From positions 91,414,923 to 91,478,922 of the forward strand of contig NC_132910.1 of NCBI RefSeq assembly GCF_047675955.1: a stretch of DNA of 64,000 bases, given 5' to 3'. Source of the stretch: Chlorocebus sabaeus (lineage: Eukaryota; Chordata; Mammalia; Primates; Cercopithecidae). The translations under genes and the position numbers were made by a program. Under the pieces are notes generated by a model. It did no database searches. It saw nothing but the letters and a program-made list of their open reading frames with translations, and had not been told where the DNA came from. This document shows positions 35,503 to 48,600 of the stretch, in pieces. How positions within the stretch are numbered: position 1 is the first letter of the stretch; every line of letters begins with the position of its first letter.

Positions 35503-37404
35503 GTATGTTCTTCATTTTCTTTTTTGTATACTCCTGGTTTTGTGGATGTTTTGCTTTATTAAGCAATGGAAAGGGCAGAGAAACAATGTTTAGAAGAGTT
35601 GGATCTTGGCTAATTCCTTATTTATATCTCATCTAGTGTCAGAAAGGACCAACCAAAGCAGCTTTCATTCCTTAGCTATGAGAGGTTGGCAAGTTATTTT
35701 TATCTTCTTTACCTTGGTGTCCTTATCTGCAGTTTGGGGATACAACATTTTATATCACAGGGCTCTTGTATAAGTCAAGTAAGAATGAATATAAAACATT
35801 TTGCAGATTTTTAAGTGCTACCCTACACAATAGTACCTAATGTTAATTAATAGTAAATTTGAACCTTTATATTACAGCAGTTGATGCTGAAAATCAGGTG
35901 GAACTGGAGGAAAAAACAAGACTTATTAATCAAGTGTTGGAACTCCAACACACACTTGAAGGTTAGCTTGCATTTTGTAGTTTATTTGAATGACAGCCAA
36001 TTAATTGAACTTGTAAGCATTTATATTGCTAAATTTTGTTAGAATGTATAATTTTTTAAAAGAATGAACTTCAAAGTTTATATATATATGATCTTCCTGC
36101 TTTGGTAGTTTAAAGAACAGATACACTTCAGTCAAGTCAAATGGTGTTATTATGCTTCCCTCTTTAAAGCCTAACATAATGCTGGCTAGTGTGAGACTCC
36201 CTTTTAAGTCCCCACAATGTGTTACTAAGTCCGCTTTAATAAAACTTGTTTTAAAGTAGAAACAATGTATTAGCCTTGGAGATTAAAAAGGAATTTACCT
36301 GAATTTTTTCATTTTCTAAGTCTTGCATAAAATTAATACTAACACTGAAACATCTTTTGAGTTTTAATAAAATTAAGAGGTTGTGTTTTTGGTGCCACAG
36401 TGAGCAGATCATGTCCTCAGAACCTCCCACTGACTTACATTTTACAGAGTTAATAAACGTCATCTGTGACTTCCCTATTAGCTTGCTTTCTTTTTTTTTT
36501 CTTTTTTTTTTGAGATGGAGTTTCACTCCTGTCGCTCAGGTTGGAGGGCAATGGCGCAATCTCATCTCCCTGCAACCTCTGCCTCCTGTGTTCAAGCGAT
36601 TCTCCTGTCTCAGCCTCCTGAGTAGCTGAGATTACAGGTGCCTGCCACCACGCCTGGCTAATTTTTTGTATTTTTAGTAGAGACAGGGTTTCACTGTGTT
36701 GGCCAGGCTGGTCTCAAACTCCTGACCTCATGATCCACCCGCCTTGGCTTCCCAAAGTGCTGGGATAACAGGCGTGAGCCACCATGCCCAGCCAGAATTA
36801 ACTTCTTATATGATCATCAGGAACTGCATGTGTTGAATGTCTTGATAATGTTACAAGATGATCAGTTGCTTGGAAACTGACTGCCTGTATTCAGTATATG
36901 AATTCAATTGTGTTAACCTGATATATATCTTAAACATTTCTAGTAAAGATCTTATGGTTTTATGTTGATAAGACATAAAATGTGAACCAGAATTCACATT
37001 TTAAAAACAAAGTCTTTTTTGAAAATTAACTACCCAACATTAATGCTATTTACAAAGAATAACATTTAGCCTAATGTGAAGTATTTTTAGGAATTTGTCT
37101 ACTAATTTGCACTCAGTTTGTTTACCTTGCTGTCTCTAAAATCTGAATTCTTAAAATTTAAGGATTGTGTTACCTCTTTTAAGAATGAATCCTAAGAATT
37201 TTGTAATACGGAATCATTGTCATTGTTATATTGATAATGGGCATTTTTATTTTTTATAAAGATCTCTCCGCAAGAGTAGATGCAGTTAAGGAAGAAAATC
37301 TGAAGCTAAAATCAGAAAACCAAGTTCTTGGACAATATATAGAAAACCTCATGTCAGCTTCTAGTGTTTTTCAAACAACTGACACAAAAAGCAAAAGAAA
37401 GTAA
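35481..37404 (+). CDS. SCOC: SCOC short coiled-coil protein, whole CDS in three exons
   Basis: Joined coding segments 35481-35502, 35878-35961 and 37262-37404 total 249 nt, or 82 residues plus stop, the length of the common human SCOC isoform. The protein starts MMNADMDAVDAENQ. A leucine-rich heptad region (LINQVLELQHTLEDLSARVDAV through LKLKSENQVLGQYIENLM, read across the splices) forms the coiled coil. The tail is Ser/Thr/Lys rich and ends KSKRK. SCOC is a Golgi-associated adaptor that binds ARL-family GTPases and, with FEZ1, takes part in autophagy and axonal transport (UNC-69 orthologue). All splice sites are GT-AG and the phases agree. A second ATG follows the first directly. This is an ordinary intact gene and identification is secure. 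Confidence 0.95.
35878..35961 (+). CDS. SCOC: SCOC coiled-coil exon with NAGNAG acceptor
   Basis: The exon encodes AVDAENQVELEEKTRLINQV and the following LELQHTLE, the first half of the coiled coil. Its acceptor is a tandem ATTACAGCAG: use of the first AG includes the CAG triplet and an Ala, use of the second starts at 35881 and omits it. Donor G|GTTAGC at 35962. The 84 nt keep phase 1 on both sides. Confidence 0.95.
36489..36793 (-). mobile_element. Alu in SCOC intron 3
   Basis: Minus-oriented full-length Alu from the T/C-rich tail to CATGCCCAGCC. Confidence 0.95.
37262..37404 (+). CDS. SCOC: SCOC terminal coding exon
   Basis: The acceptor is the AG at 37260-37261, behind a T-rich tract. 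The exon encodes DLSARVDAVKEENLKL, the rest of the coiled coil and the tail TDTKSKRK, stopping at TAA 37402-37404. Confidence 0.95.
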
Positions 37405-38855
37405 GGGATTGACACCCTTCTGTTTTATGGAATTGCTGCTGATCATTTTTTCTTTAAAACTTGGATAGATTCCAAAAGTTACAGTACCTTTGTGGCTTCA
37501 TTGAATATTTATGAAGAAAATGTCAGATGTAGACAAAAATAACACAATAACAGGAGGCTTCCATAAGTTTGTGTATTATGTTAGTCTATGAAAACGTGCA
37601 AATGTATTGTAGAGACTTTATATTAGAATTGCATATATTTATGAAACTTAAAGATGAATGTTTTATCAAATTTGTAGGTTTAGCACTGTCTTTTATTATA
37701 GGATTAGTAAGATATAGAAGAAAATAACCACCATGTTGTGAAAAAGTGACCAAAATCATGTACTAAATGCACAGCTTTATGTACCCTGTCCACCATCTTG
37801 TGCCTCTTTTCCATTTGCCTCTTCCTTCCTATTTCCCTTCCCTTAAGGAAAAAAATTGGTGTCACATTTGTAAAAGTAATTTTAATAGTTAATCATCTCT
37901 GAGAGTAACCTGTATTTTCATTGTTGAAACTTAACCAAAATAAGATACTGTCTCAGCTAGGGTTTGTCATTTGTGTATTTAGTATTAAGATAGGAATGCT
38001 AGTGTCTCTTTAATTAATTGGAAATAGATGGAGGCTAAAAATGAAGGTTTTTCTTTGAAACTGAATTAACTTGAGAAATTTGTTGTTAAAAACTTCTTTT
38101 TGCACAAAATAACTCATTTTGTATTATCTGAAAATATATAATTTCTGGTCATGTGTATGTTTAAAATAGAAAATTTTGAGGAAAAATGGAAATAGGGTGG
38201 AAAAGTACTTGGTAAACAGTAGTAACCAACTTCAAATATTTTCACTCCAGATTTGTGTTTTCTCTGGCACAGAGTAGATCTTTTGGGAAATATATATGAT
38301 TAAGTTTGACTACCCTTGTGTAAGCCACATCTGGATGAGAACAGTTACAAAGAGTTTGGTCTCTAAGTTGATTCGTACCCAGCAGGTCAACTTTTGCAAA
38401 ATTCCGTAACAGTGTGTTAGTATTAGAATAGTGAATAAAATGGGAGTTTTACATGTATACTTATTATCTTGCTCAGTATTTTATCTCACTTGTTCTAGAA
38501 TTTTCTGTAAACCTGCTACTGGGTTTGAAGAGTTTTAGTCATCCTTTAACAATTTTTAAAAATTTAGCTTGTAGATTCCATTTGGTAAGGAAATCAGTAA
38601 TGGAAGTAATGCTAAAATCTTATAATATGAAAAGAGATCCACTAATATAGCTTATGGTTATTTGATTTGGGCTACTTTTAATCATGGAATAATCTTATGT
38701 ATTGGTGTAAGAGTTGATGAATGACTTTAGCTGTGTGAATATATAATAGTGAAACTGCAAACATTTTGCATCTCTTTTGTGACCTAATTTACAGACATTT
38801 AAATTGTGTTGCAGTTCTGCTTTGCTGTTTAATAAAAAGCTATTTCAGAGGTTGT
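37405..38855 (+). other. SCOC: SCOC 3' UTR
   Basis: About 1.45 kb of AT-rich sequence without recognised repeats follows the stop. It ends at the poly(A) signal below. The lack of transposons over this length fits a transcribed UTR. The exact cleavage base is inferred. Confidence 0.75.
38831..38836 (+). terminator. SCOC: SCOC poly(A) signal AATAAA
   Basis: A canonical AATAAA is followed within 20 nt by a GT-rich element (GGTTGTGTGTGTTTTG), the classical cleavage and polyadenylation arrangement. Confidence 0.75.
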
Positions 38856-40629
38856 GTGTGTTTTGATATAGTTACCTAAGTAAATGGGGTATTTAGGTTT
38901 AGTGGTGTATCCAGGGTTGTTCAATGCCATAGAATAGTGTATCTTATTTAAGTACACAGTTACTGATTATTTAGGGGAATAACATTTTTATTAATAAAAC
39001 TGTAACTGGTTATCAATATAAATATCATAGACTATTAAACATTAATTTAGAGAACAAAAGCAAAGCACTCAAAGGATCCAAGATCTCCAGGGAAAAAGGA
39101 AGTTGTATTTTTTAGGGTAGGCTAAGCTACTTTAGCAAGAGACCCAGTGATAAAGAATATAAATACAGAAGTTTCTCTCCCAACCAGTGGTTCCAAGGTC
39201 AGCATTGCAGGCTAGCAGCCCTTGTTCACACAGTTACTCAGGGACTTTGGCTGAGGATGGTGCTGCCATTTTAAATCATGGCTTTCAAGTCACTCTAGTG
39301 ATTACTCATCTAATTTGCAGGAAAAGACCATGGAAGTGTACATATGCAAGGTTTTATGGGCTGTGCCTGGAAATGGTTCATATATCTTCTTATATTCCAG
39401 TGGTGTGGAGACTTAGTTACATCTAGATACAAGAGGAGCTGAGAAATGTAGTCCATGGCTGGGAAGCCATATTCCAGCTATAAATACAAGATTTTGGTGG
39501 CCACTAGCAGCCTCAGCCACAGCTCTTGTGCTGCTAAGTATCTTCCCTTACATAGAGAGTAATCCCTCTTCATCCAGCTAGTGATTCAGCTCACAATCTC
39601 TATTAAAAGTCCATCCCTTTAGATGTGGCTTCTAACAGTCTGACAATCTCTAAACTGATAGACAAATTATTTGCTCTCACCCTTACTGCTGCCCATTTAT
39701 AATGTAGTGGGGACAGGATGGCCAAATAAAAAGTCTCAATTTGGAAAATGGAATAAAGGGAAACATGCAAAAATTGTGGAATGCTCCTGGGAGATGTATG
39801 AAGATTTTGTCCCTAGTAGTGGAGAAGTACTTTGATTCGACTATGATTCTGATCTCTGGCAGGGGACTCCCTTGTTCGTTGAACTCCATGGTTTCCCCTC
39901 TGGAAATTTACTCCCTATCCATTTTCTATGGCTACCTTGGAAGTAGAGGTTGGGTGTTCACTCCCTGGGAATTGTGAAGACAGTCCACTTCCTGCTGGTG
40001 TGAACTTGGTGCCCATTTTAAGGCCAAGCTCATGTTTCTTGGGAATATGAGTCTCTTAAAAACTCAAGCCTTTTTATCAATATGCTCCTGATTCCATATG
40101 CCACGGAACCACAACCAAGCTTTTGACCAAATTCTCAAAGTATGTATTATTTTTGCCTTTCTTTAATGGAGGCTATCTTGAGATCAACTGAAAAGAAGAT
40201 TGCACTGGGAATGTTACATGCAGATCATCACTGCAAGGCTGGGTTCCTCTGGCTTAACAATTGGTAGAGAAGTCTTCATGGGCTTTCCCCCAATCTCCCA
40301 CACCTCAAAAATAATTTTGAACCTTTGCTGCTATTCAGACTTCAGAAACAATTGGCTTACTTTTGTGAGGTTCCTTGTATCTGAACTTGGTCTATTCCCT
40401 TCCATCTCTGCATGAAAATGTCAAAATTTTTTGATAACCTTGCTGAAGGCAAGGAATAGCCAATTCATTTAACATTCTGTCTTTTTCCAACTAGAGCTAT
40501 CAGCTTAGTAGGTGTCAAAATATATCCCCACTGCTTGTCATGTTAATGGTAAGCTAATGCTATATACTTAGTTTTTGCTATGCAATACTTCAGGATAATT
40601 TCTTCATTAGAAATATAAGTGGTACACAG

Positions 40630-40930
40630 TGTGCACAGGGACTGTGTCCAGCTTCTGGAAAAGACTCGACCAAATTTTAGACAGGCTCCTTTGAGCCCTC
40701 TTCTTCACTAGTCCAGTTTTAGCAGAAATCCTGCTAAATCAGTTTAGAGAGAATCTCATCCTCAGTAACATGATCATCAACCTGGACTGTCTCTGGCAAG
40801 AATCATCCTACTCTTGATGTCCCCACTTAGTAATTTTCCATACACTGACCTCATCACTACTCATTGACTATAAATCCTCAGCTGTATTTGCTGTGTTAGT
40901 TGAGCCCGGTTTCTTTCCCTTATTGGATGA
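40630..40930 (+). mobile_element. Probable ERV-type LTR remnant
   Basis: The stretch has an LTR-like end: ACTATAAATCCTCAGCTG as TATA region, then TTGAGCCCGGTTTC. I recall similar primate ERV1 LTRs but cannot name the family. Its left limit is uncertain. Confidence 0.4.
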
Positions 40931-41066
40931 TGGTCTTAACACATACAGTCCTGAGTAGTCTTCTTTACTGCTTTAACAAGTGTCAGAATGGTTTTTTCTT
41001 TAGTACTTCCTAGCTTACATGCTGGTAGAATAATATTTGGTAGGGAAAAATCAGCATACTCCTTGT

Positions 41067-41372
41067 TATGGACTGAATGTGTCCTCCCAAAATTCTTAGG
41101 TTGAAATCCTGACCCCAAGGTGATTAGGAAGTGGGGCCTTTGGGAGATAATTAGGTAATGAGGGTGAAGCCCTCGTGAATGGGATTGTGTCCTTATGCAA
41201 AGAGACCTCAGAGATTTCTCTTTCTGCCACATAGAAGACAGCAGTCTGCATCCTGGGAGAGGGCCCTCAACGCTGATCTCAGACTTCCAGCCTCCAAAAC
41301 TGAGAAATACATTTGTTGTTTACAAGCCACCCAGTCTATATTTTATTATAGCATCCCAAATAGTTCAAGACA
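41067..41372 (+). mobile_element. MaLR solo LTR (MLT1-like)
   Basis: Begins TGTTATGGACTGAATGTGTC, continues with the typical GTGATTAGGAAGTGGGGCCT and ends near GTTCAAGACA. A moderately diverged LTR without internal sequence. Confidence 0.85.
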
Positions 41373-42254
41373 CCCATTTTCCCCACTGTTTCCCAGGAGG
41401 AATTTCCCCAATATTGACACTGCCATTCTATGCAAAATGTGTCCTCTTTATATTCCCTTTGGACTCACAGCAGGTTACTACAAATCACAGTTCCTCGTCT
41501 GAAACTTGCAGGGCCAGATGTTTTAGAATTTGGAATTTTTCAGATTTTATAAAATATTGTGACTCAGACACCAATATGGTTTGGCACAACACGTATAATT
41601 AAGTATATTAACATTTCTGCAGCAAAATGAGTATTAAAGTAGGATAAAGAAAGACTATATATATATAAAATCTTGCTGAGCAAGTCAGGCTCAGCTACCA
41701 GGTGAGTTTTGTTACCAAAATGCTGGGAAAAACCTTTCACTTTTCAGAGATTTCTGGTTATGGAATTGTAGCAACAAAACCTTTTGTAGAAAAGTAACCA
41801 AAATCATGTATGCATTTAGTTCCAACCAGTTAATATCGTATCTCTATTCCTGTCCCTATTCCCTGTGATCTAGTCCCTTTTGTAAAAGAAAAATGATAGT
41901 TGAATTATAAAATCTAAAATTAATTTTATGGTCCAAAGAAAAGCGAAATTGTTCCTAACTTTAGAATGTAAAGCCATTCTTTACTTTGCCCAATAAAAAT
42001 TTTGTTTTTCCCTGAACACTCTGTGGTGGCTGTCATCAGATTCTTCAATGTGCATGTAACCAAAATTATTACCAGTGGATACCAGAGATTAGTTGTTAAG
42101 AGCATTTGTAAATCATGAAAGAACAGATAATGTGAAGATATGAAAGGTTAAGAATTGGAAGAGACTTAATTCCTTCTTACTCTTATCAGAAAACTAGCTG
42201 CAGTTTATTTCACTGGAATCAGAGATTAATGGTATTTAAAAGACAAATTTACAA

Positions 42255-42570
42255 GGCTAGGTGTGGTGGCTCACACCTGTATTCCCAGCTCTTTGGGACA
42301 CCAAAGCAAGGGGATTCCTTGGAGCCTAGGATCTTGAGACCAGCCTGAACAACATAGTGAGACCGTGTCTCTCCAAAAAAAAAATTTTTTTTTTAATTAG
42401 CCAGGCATGGTGGTACTTGCCTGTAGTCCCAGCTACTCGGGAGACTGAAGCGGGAAGATTGTTTGATCCCAGGAGTTCAAAGCTGCAGTGAGTTACGGTA
42501 CCACTGCACTCTAGCCTGAGTGACAGAGTGAGACTCTGACTCCTCAAAAAACAAAAACAAAACAAAAAAG
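42255..42570 (+). mobile_element. Alu, old type
   Basis: Diverged plus-oriented Alu (GGCTAGGTGTGGTGGCTCAC) with an A-tail interrupted by C. The middle A-rich linker has become a run of A followed by a run of T. Confidence 0.93.
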
Positions 42571-45084
42571 GCACATTTACTGTAACAAGGACTTTATGTT
42601 GGCCGTTAGCCTTTGGACCTATGAAAGGGTGGGTTGAGAGATAACAGAAGCTGAAGTTGTACATTCATTGTAATCAATTTTATAATGTATCTTGTTTTAA
42701 AATGTATACATTATAGATGGCTTATCAAGTGCTATTAAAACTTGGAAATACCCCCAAATTTTACCAAAAAGTATTCATTTAACAAACACAAAATATGTGA
42801 TAACTACGTTGGGTGGTAAAAGCCCATTTTTCCAGTTGTCATGTTGCCCATCTTCTCTAAAACTACCCTACTTTTCCATGCATTCTCTTTCCCATCAATT
42901 TGCCTCATATCTGACCTTTCAGAATAAGGGATAATTTTATTTCCAAAACTCAGCTCTCATACTATGGAAATACATGGGAGTTATATACTTTTGAGGGGGG
43001 AGAAATTGTTGAAATGTATGCAGAAACTCTTTTATGTTTTAATAAATCACATATAAAAGATTTAATTATCTTACTTTAGCCATCTTATAATCTTTAAATC
43101 CTGCTAAAGTTAGAACATATAGCCACAATTAAAAAGAGAACAAAACATTGTTCACAGATGCCTAGAGTGTAATGTATTTATGTTTTAACTATTCTGAATA
43201 GTTTCTACTGAAGACAAAACCATTTAGGGACTAGAATTCTGAAATTTTAAAATACATTAAATTCATTTCTAGTGGTTCATTTTAACATGTAAGCAGTTCC
43301 ATCATGTTTCTCCTCCAAATGTGGTCTGATAGCTCAAAAAGACTAATTCTAGAAACATGATGTTTTCTTGGAGAAATGATTAATGGAAGCAAGACCATCA
43401 GTAAAAAATATTCAAGAAAAGGGACGTTACTTTACACTGATAAAGTTTAAAAGCCTCTGAAAAGGCAAACTAAAATAAAGAAAAGCAAAATACACTATTT
43501 TTCTCCTTTATGGATAAGATGTAAGTCATTTTGAACAATAAAGTCAGATTAGGGAGTAAAAGGAAAAAGCCATTTGATTATTAAGAAAGACTGTCTATTG
43601 CATGGATATAGCACAGGTTATACATTAGAGTTTTAGTTTTGTTAAACCTGTCAGTTACGGTACATCCACAAAGGAGTATGTGCACAGGATTTAGCAGTGA
43701 TTTGGCAAATTCAGTTGCTCAAATTTTACCACTGCAAGCTCATGGAGTTTAACCAAACAAATGAATCTGCAACCAAGAAAGTAAACAAAACAAAACAAAA
43801 AAAACCCCAAGCTTTAAAGAGTCTTTAGAGAAAAATGTTCACATGCAAGAATCTTGCCAGGCAAGAAGGTTTTCATTAAATTAAAAAAGAAGTTATCTCC
43901 CGAAGTAGTGGTTTACCTTCAGAAATATTCTCATCTAGGGTTATTACACTCCAAATGCAAGGTGAGCTAGAGAGGGAGAATGCTTGCAAGATGTGTGCAG
44001 TTCATAGTAAATAAATACAAAGTATGGCTAAATACTATGTATTAAGATTTTCTACCACCAATTTATAGAAGTTCAGAGTATAACAATGGAGTAAATAACT
44101 TATTTTCTTTCTCAATTCACTCTTTGAAGTAAGGAGTGAATAGTATTAGTGGCTATGTTTGGCTTCCTTCAGTAAAAGCAGAAGCTAGAGACTTATTTTC
44201 CTTATTCATAAGTTCTAAATTTACCTACTGGGGAAGGAGTTGTATGAGAACCTATAATAGTTTAGGGCTTGCCTAAAGATGGGGTATGTGTACGTCTATG
44301 AAGGAATCCAAAATCCTACCTAACATGTGGAAAGTTCTCTAGGTAGTTAGTATTCAAGTAGTTCTGTGGTCTCAAAGATTTAGATCCTCTTCCAAAGAGT
44401 CTAAACCTGTTACCCAGACATAAGAATTTCATAAATAAAATATTTTAAATGGAACAACACAACTCCATTTTAATATAGTCCAGTGACATGGTAACTGATT
44501 TAAAAAGAAGAGCAATAATAATACTTGCTCCTATCTACCTCAGTGGCAGCTTTGAAGCTATTCATAGATGAGATGACAGACTTAAAATAGACTGAAACTT
44601 GTCAGGAAAAAAGAAAAAAGATAAAAATACAAAAGCATTCCAACCCCACTGGAAACAAGAAAAAAAAATATAAAAACATGATGGATTGAAATCAGCCATT
44701 AGAATCTCTTAGTAATAAGGAAAATAATATAAAGCTTCCCCAACAATAACCTGTTAAATAGGGTATTAAGGATGAAAAGATATTTAAATTTTATTTTCAA
44801 TAGCAATGTATGCATAAGAAATTTTGTGAATGGGCTACTCTGGCATAAAGCAACTATAAAAACTTGAAAAAAAATCTGTACATCATTTTGTTTTGATAAA
44901 ACCCATTATCTTTGTATTCAAATGTAAAATATGCTACAATATAATCCAGTGATTTTATGAACAAGGCACCTCTTTAAAGGAATCTATAATTTAAGCGAAC
45001 AACTGACCATAACTATAATTTGACACAAACTATGTAAATGTGGGTCATATACAACACTTTCAATTGTTGATAGAATCAAACAAC

Positions 45085-45533
45085 CATACAGAAACTTTAT
45101 TGCATTGAGCTCTGTACAACAGAACACATGCTCATTTTTATTATAGAACCTACCAGTTATATTGTTGTATAGCCATTTAAGTGGAAATTCCAATAACTGA
45201 TTTTTTCCAACAGCAATGAAGCTGCTACATATTATTTTGTTCTGTACAAACCAAAACTATCTCCAAACAACTAAAACTGTGTAACTTCTAATGGTATTAA
45301 TCTCTTAGATCCGATATGTAATGTGCCACTTTTATTCTAAATTCAAAGACCAGGTAACTTCAAAGATGCTTTTTTTTCCCTCTGAAATGAAGGACTAAAA
45401 TAAATGTCTGAAAGAAAAATGTTGCTAGATATTAGAAACAGGATGTGCATAGATTGATTAAAGTTCAAGTCTGGCATGCTGATTTTAGAATGCCAAACAT
45501 CCCTCTCAGGAATTAAAAATACTTGAATCTAGT
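45085..45533 (-). other. CLGN: Putative CLGN 3' UTR with poly(A) signal
   Basis: The first minus-strand AATAAA after the stop is at 45101-45096. It is followed on that strand by a GT-rich stretch (GTATGGTTGTTTG), so this is a plausible 3' end giving about 450 nt of UTR. A longer UTR running into repeat-free DNA below 45085 is possible. Confidence 0.5.
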
Positions 45534-45614
45534 TTAGTCCTTTCGTACTCTTCTTTTGCGTACTGACTTCATTGGCCCATCTCCAGATCCTGTGCTCTCA
45601 TCTGCTTCTTTCAT
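45534..45614 (-). CDS. CLGN: CLGN last coding exon
   Basis: Acceptor TTTCTAG ends at 45615. 26 codons, MKEADESTGSGDGPMKSVRK then RRVRKD, and TAA at 45536-45534. The basic C-terminus resembles the ER-retention type tail (RKPRRE) of calnexin. Confidence 0.95.
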   Translation of the reverse strand: MKEADESTGSGDGPMKSVRKRRVRKD

Positions 45615-48600
45615 CTAGAAAAAATAATTATGAAAAGGTTTCTTTTAGTATAACAAGTAACTAGTAGATAGTAGTAAACAATATATTTATTATTATCTAA
45701 AATATATGTGCTATCAATCAAGTGCTATTATGAAGGTATTATATGAAATAAAGTTACAGTTATTTCTCAAGGCTATACAAAAATCGATGTATTCTAGCTC
45801 ACTGAGACATACACATAAAAAGACAGAAAGACTGAAAGATGTAATTAAGATATTTCTGAAGGTACACAAAGTATTTTGTAACATAAATGTAAATAGAATA
45901 CATATTCAAGTAAATGACTGCAGGTATTATTTTAAGAAAGTCACAGCAGAAACAATGATTATTTAAACCTTGGCTCTGGAAGAAATTGTCTTCACCTAGG
46001 TCTCCCTAAATATGGATATTCATACTAGATAATGGTCCCCAAAGTCCCTATAAAAACTCAGAGGGCAGGAAGATCAGCAGCCAGTATGTGTACTGATTGA
46101 ACATTAGGAAAGACTTAACAATAACTGCAAATTTATTTGGAGGATTTCTTCAAATAGATAAAATACAAAATTTAATCACATGCAACAGCAGGCAGAACTA
46201 TACTTTTATCCTACCTACGTGGTTGAAATGTAATGTTAGCATGGTGACTCTGTGTGGTAAGGTTATGTAGCTCTTTAAGGGCCAGAGAAAACTGGTTTTT
46301 GGTTTATGCTGGGTTAAAAAAAAGAAAAAGAAAAAGAAAAAAGAAAGCTCTGGCTCTAATTATACTCTGGATTTCTCATTCCATAATAACTTACAAAAAA
46401 AAAAAAAAAAAAAAAAAGCATTGTGCAAAGTTCCATTTTGTATCAGGACACAAAACAGGGTAGACTGATAGGGGTGGGGGAAATTCATTAAAGATTTGAG
46501 AAAAATACCCTATTAGGCAGATAGTACTCAACTACCCAGTGAATGAATATTTCAAAACATGAGAGTAAAATGTTGAGACATTAAGGATGTTTTACAACAG
46601 CTACAAAAATTATAATAATGACAATTATCTTTTAAATATTCAAACAATGTGTTTATTATGCTTTTCAACAGAATTTCAATGAGAAAGTCATAATTTTGGA
46701 TACATATATTCTATCTTCATATTTTGTAAGTCACAGGCTTGCTCTATACTGTTTTATTAGGCATTGAGACAATATAAATTATAGTATTTGTCTTTCCTTC
46801 CTTATGGATATGTTTTAAAAACAATATAGAGGCTCTTATAAAAGCTGAGAGAAATATGGCAAAAATTCTTTCATAAACCAGATTGGTGCTTTTATTGAAA
46901 GAACTTTTTATGGATAACAACTATACATAGAAACCAGTTTATTTTCTGTTACCTCATCCTCTGATCCAGACTTATTTGATTTATTACGTCCTTCTTGCCC
47001 TTCTATGATTTCGATTTCTTCTTCACTCTTTTCCTCAGGTTCACTTTCCTCTTCTAGAATACAGATTTTATTAAAAGCAAAGACTCAATAAATTAGAATT
47101 TTGCTACTGAAAAGTATTAAGTACAATAAAGGGGATTTATTTAAATTCCAAGATTTATTCCAAGATTTAGAAGAAACTTCTTCCATTCAAAATTTTAAAA
47201 ATTATAAATACTCATTATATTGTCATATTTTATAAATGAATCATCATATTTGAGTTGGGGGACAAGTTTTAAAAACTTCTTAAGCATTCAATCTGTATGT
47301 AATATGAAAACCAAAAAATAATCATCTTTCCTGTGTTCCTGTCTCGGGAAATACTTCCTTTAATTTTTGGTGATCTTTTAATCTTCAATATGTTATTTAC
47401 TTATGTTTGTTCTCTGTGGACATAATCAGGCATTTTTTCAGTTACTGACCCTCCTTAGGATTCCATTTAGCAGAACCTCCAACTTTTGTCATCATTGTTA
47501 ACCAAAAGATATTAAGCATGTCCTAGGAGCTATATAAAGTAAAAACTCCTACCCCACCAAGAATGGGCTTTGGGGAAAGGGAAGTTGAAAAATCAACTCT
47601 ACTTCTTCCATGTAGTTCCAGTGTGGGACTACATGTATAGGTGAAAGTACCTTTATACAAGCAGGCCCTTCTGATACTTAAATGTCCTCTAAATAAGGTT
47701 GATCCAGACATCAATATACTAAGCACTAAGAAGTTACAAAAATAAGGCTGAAAACTTACAACCTGAAGTATTTGTTGTTTCAGATACCCATCCTAATAAA
47801 TACATGTACATGCATTTATACATGTATATGTGTGTATATATATACACTGTCTCTTAAAAAAATAGACACACATGTGTTTTTAAGTCAACTGTTTCATCAA
47901 GTGAGTTAAACATTGTGCTTCAAGACATTTGACTTGGGACACTGGGCAAATCAACAGTTTTATTTTTACCTCATGTAAGGAGGTCTCAGTGGAGAGCCAC
48001 CAAATGGTGACTTCAGTTCTAACATCTTCAAGAGTTTAATATGGGATGGGAAGGGGATATAGGTTCAGCAATCCTTTCAGAAAATTAATTAAATTATTTA
48101 TTCTATATGGTAAGCATCTGATTAACAATAGCCATTGGAAGACTTGGTGTTGATTTTGTTGCTGCAATCACCTGCTTTATATCTATTTCTTTTCTATAGA
48201 AGCCATTATATATAACCTCTATCACCCTCCATCTCATCTTCTACACTCCCAGAGCCAAGAAACATCCTTGCAAAAAGCTATGGCCTATGGGATTCATAAC
48301 TGCTAGGCTCTGAAGCAACTGAACACTATTTAAATCTCCTTCTTCCTAGAACACAAAAAGTATAAACAGGGTGACTGCTCAGATGACTATTACTCCTTCT
48401 TGCCATAGTCACATATTCTTGGGAGATTCAGATGTATAAACTTGATAATAAACAAGTGTTAACACCTAGTTATTTCAAGGCAATATACTGTTTTATGAGC
48501 TTTACCCAGGGTCTCCATTATAAATCACTCTCATTGTCTTACCTTTTTCAAGCATTTCACCATCACTTTGCTTTTTTTCCTCTTCCAGGTCCATCGGTTT

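Larger units (their letters stand above)
35503..37261 (+). other. SCOC: SCOC introns 2 and 3
   Basis: The short intron 35503-35877 has a degenerate MIR-like stretch near 35640-35830. Intron 35962-37261 holds one minus-oriented Alu (36489-36793) and otherwise unique AT-rich sequence. Confidence 0.7.
38856..45084. other. Intergenic space between converging SCOC and CLGN
   Basis: About 6.2 kb with the MLT1 LTR, one Alu, LTR-like material near 40630-40930 and an old repeat near 39110-39470. 42571-45084 is AT-rich and repeat-poor. It could be part of a longer CLGN 3' UTR, or simply intergenic. Confidence 0.6.
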
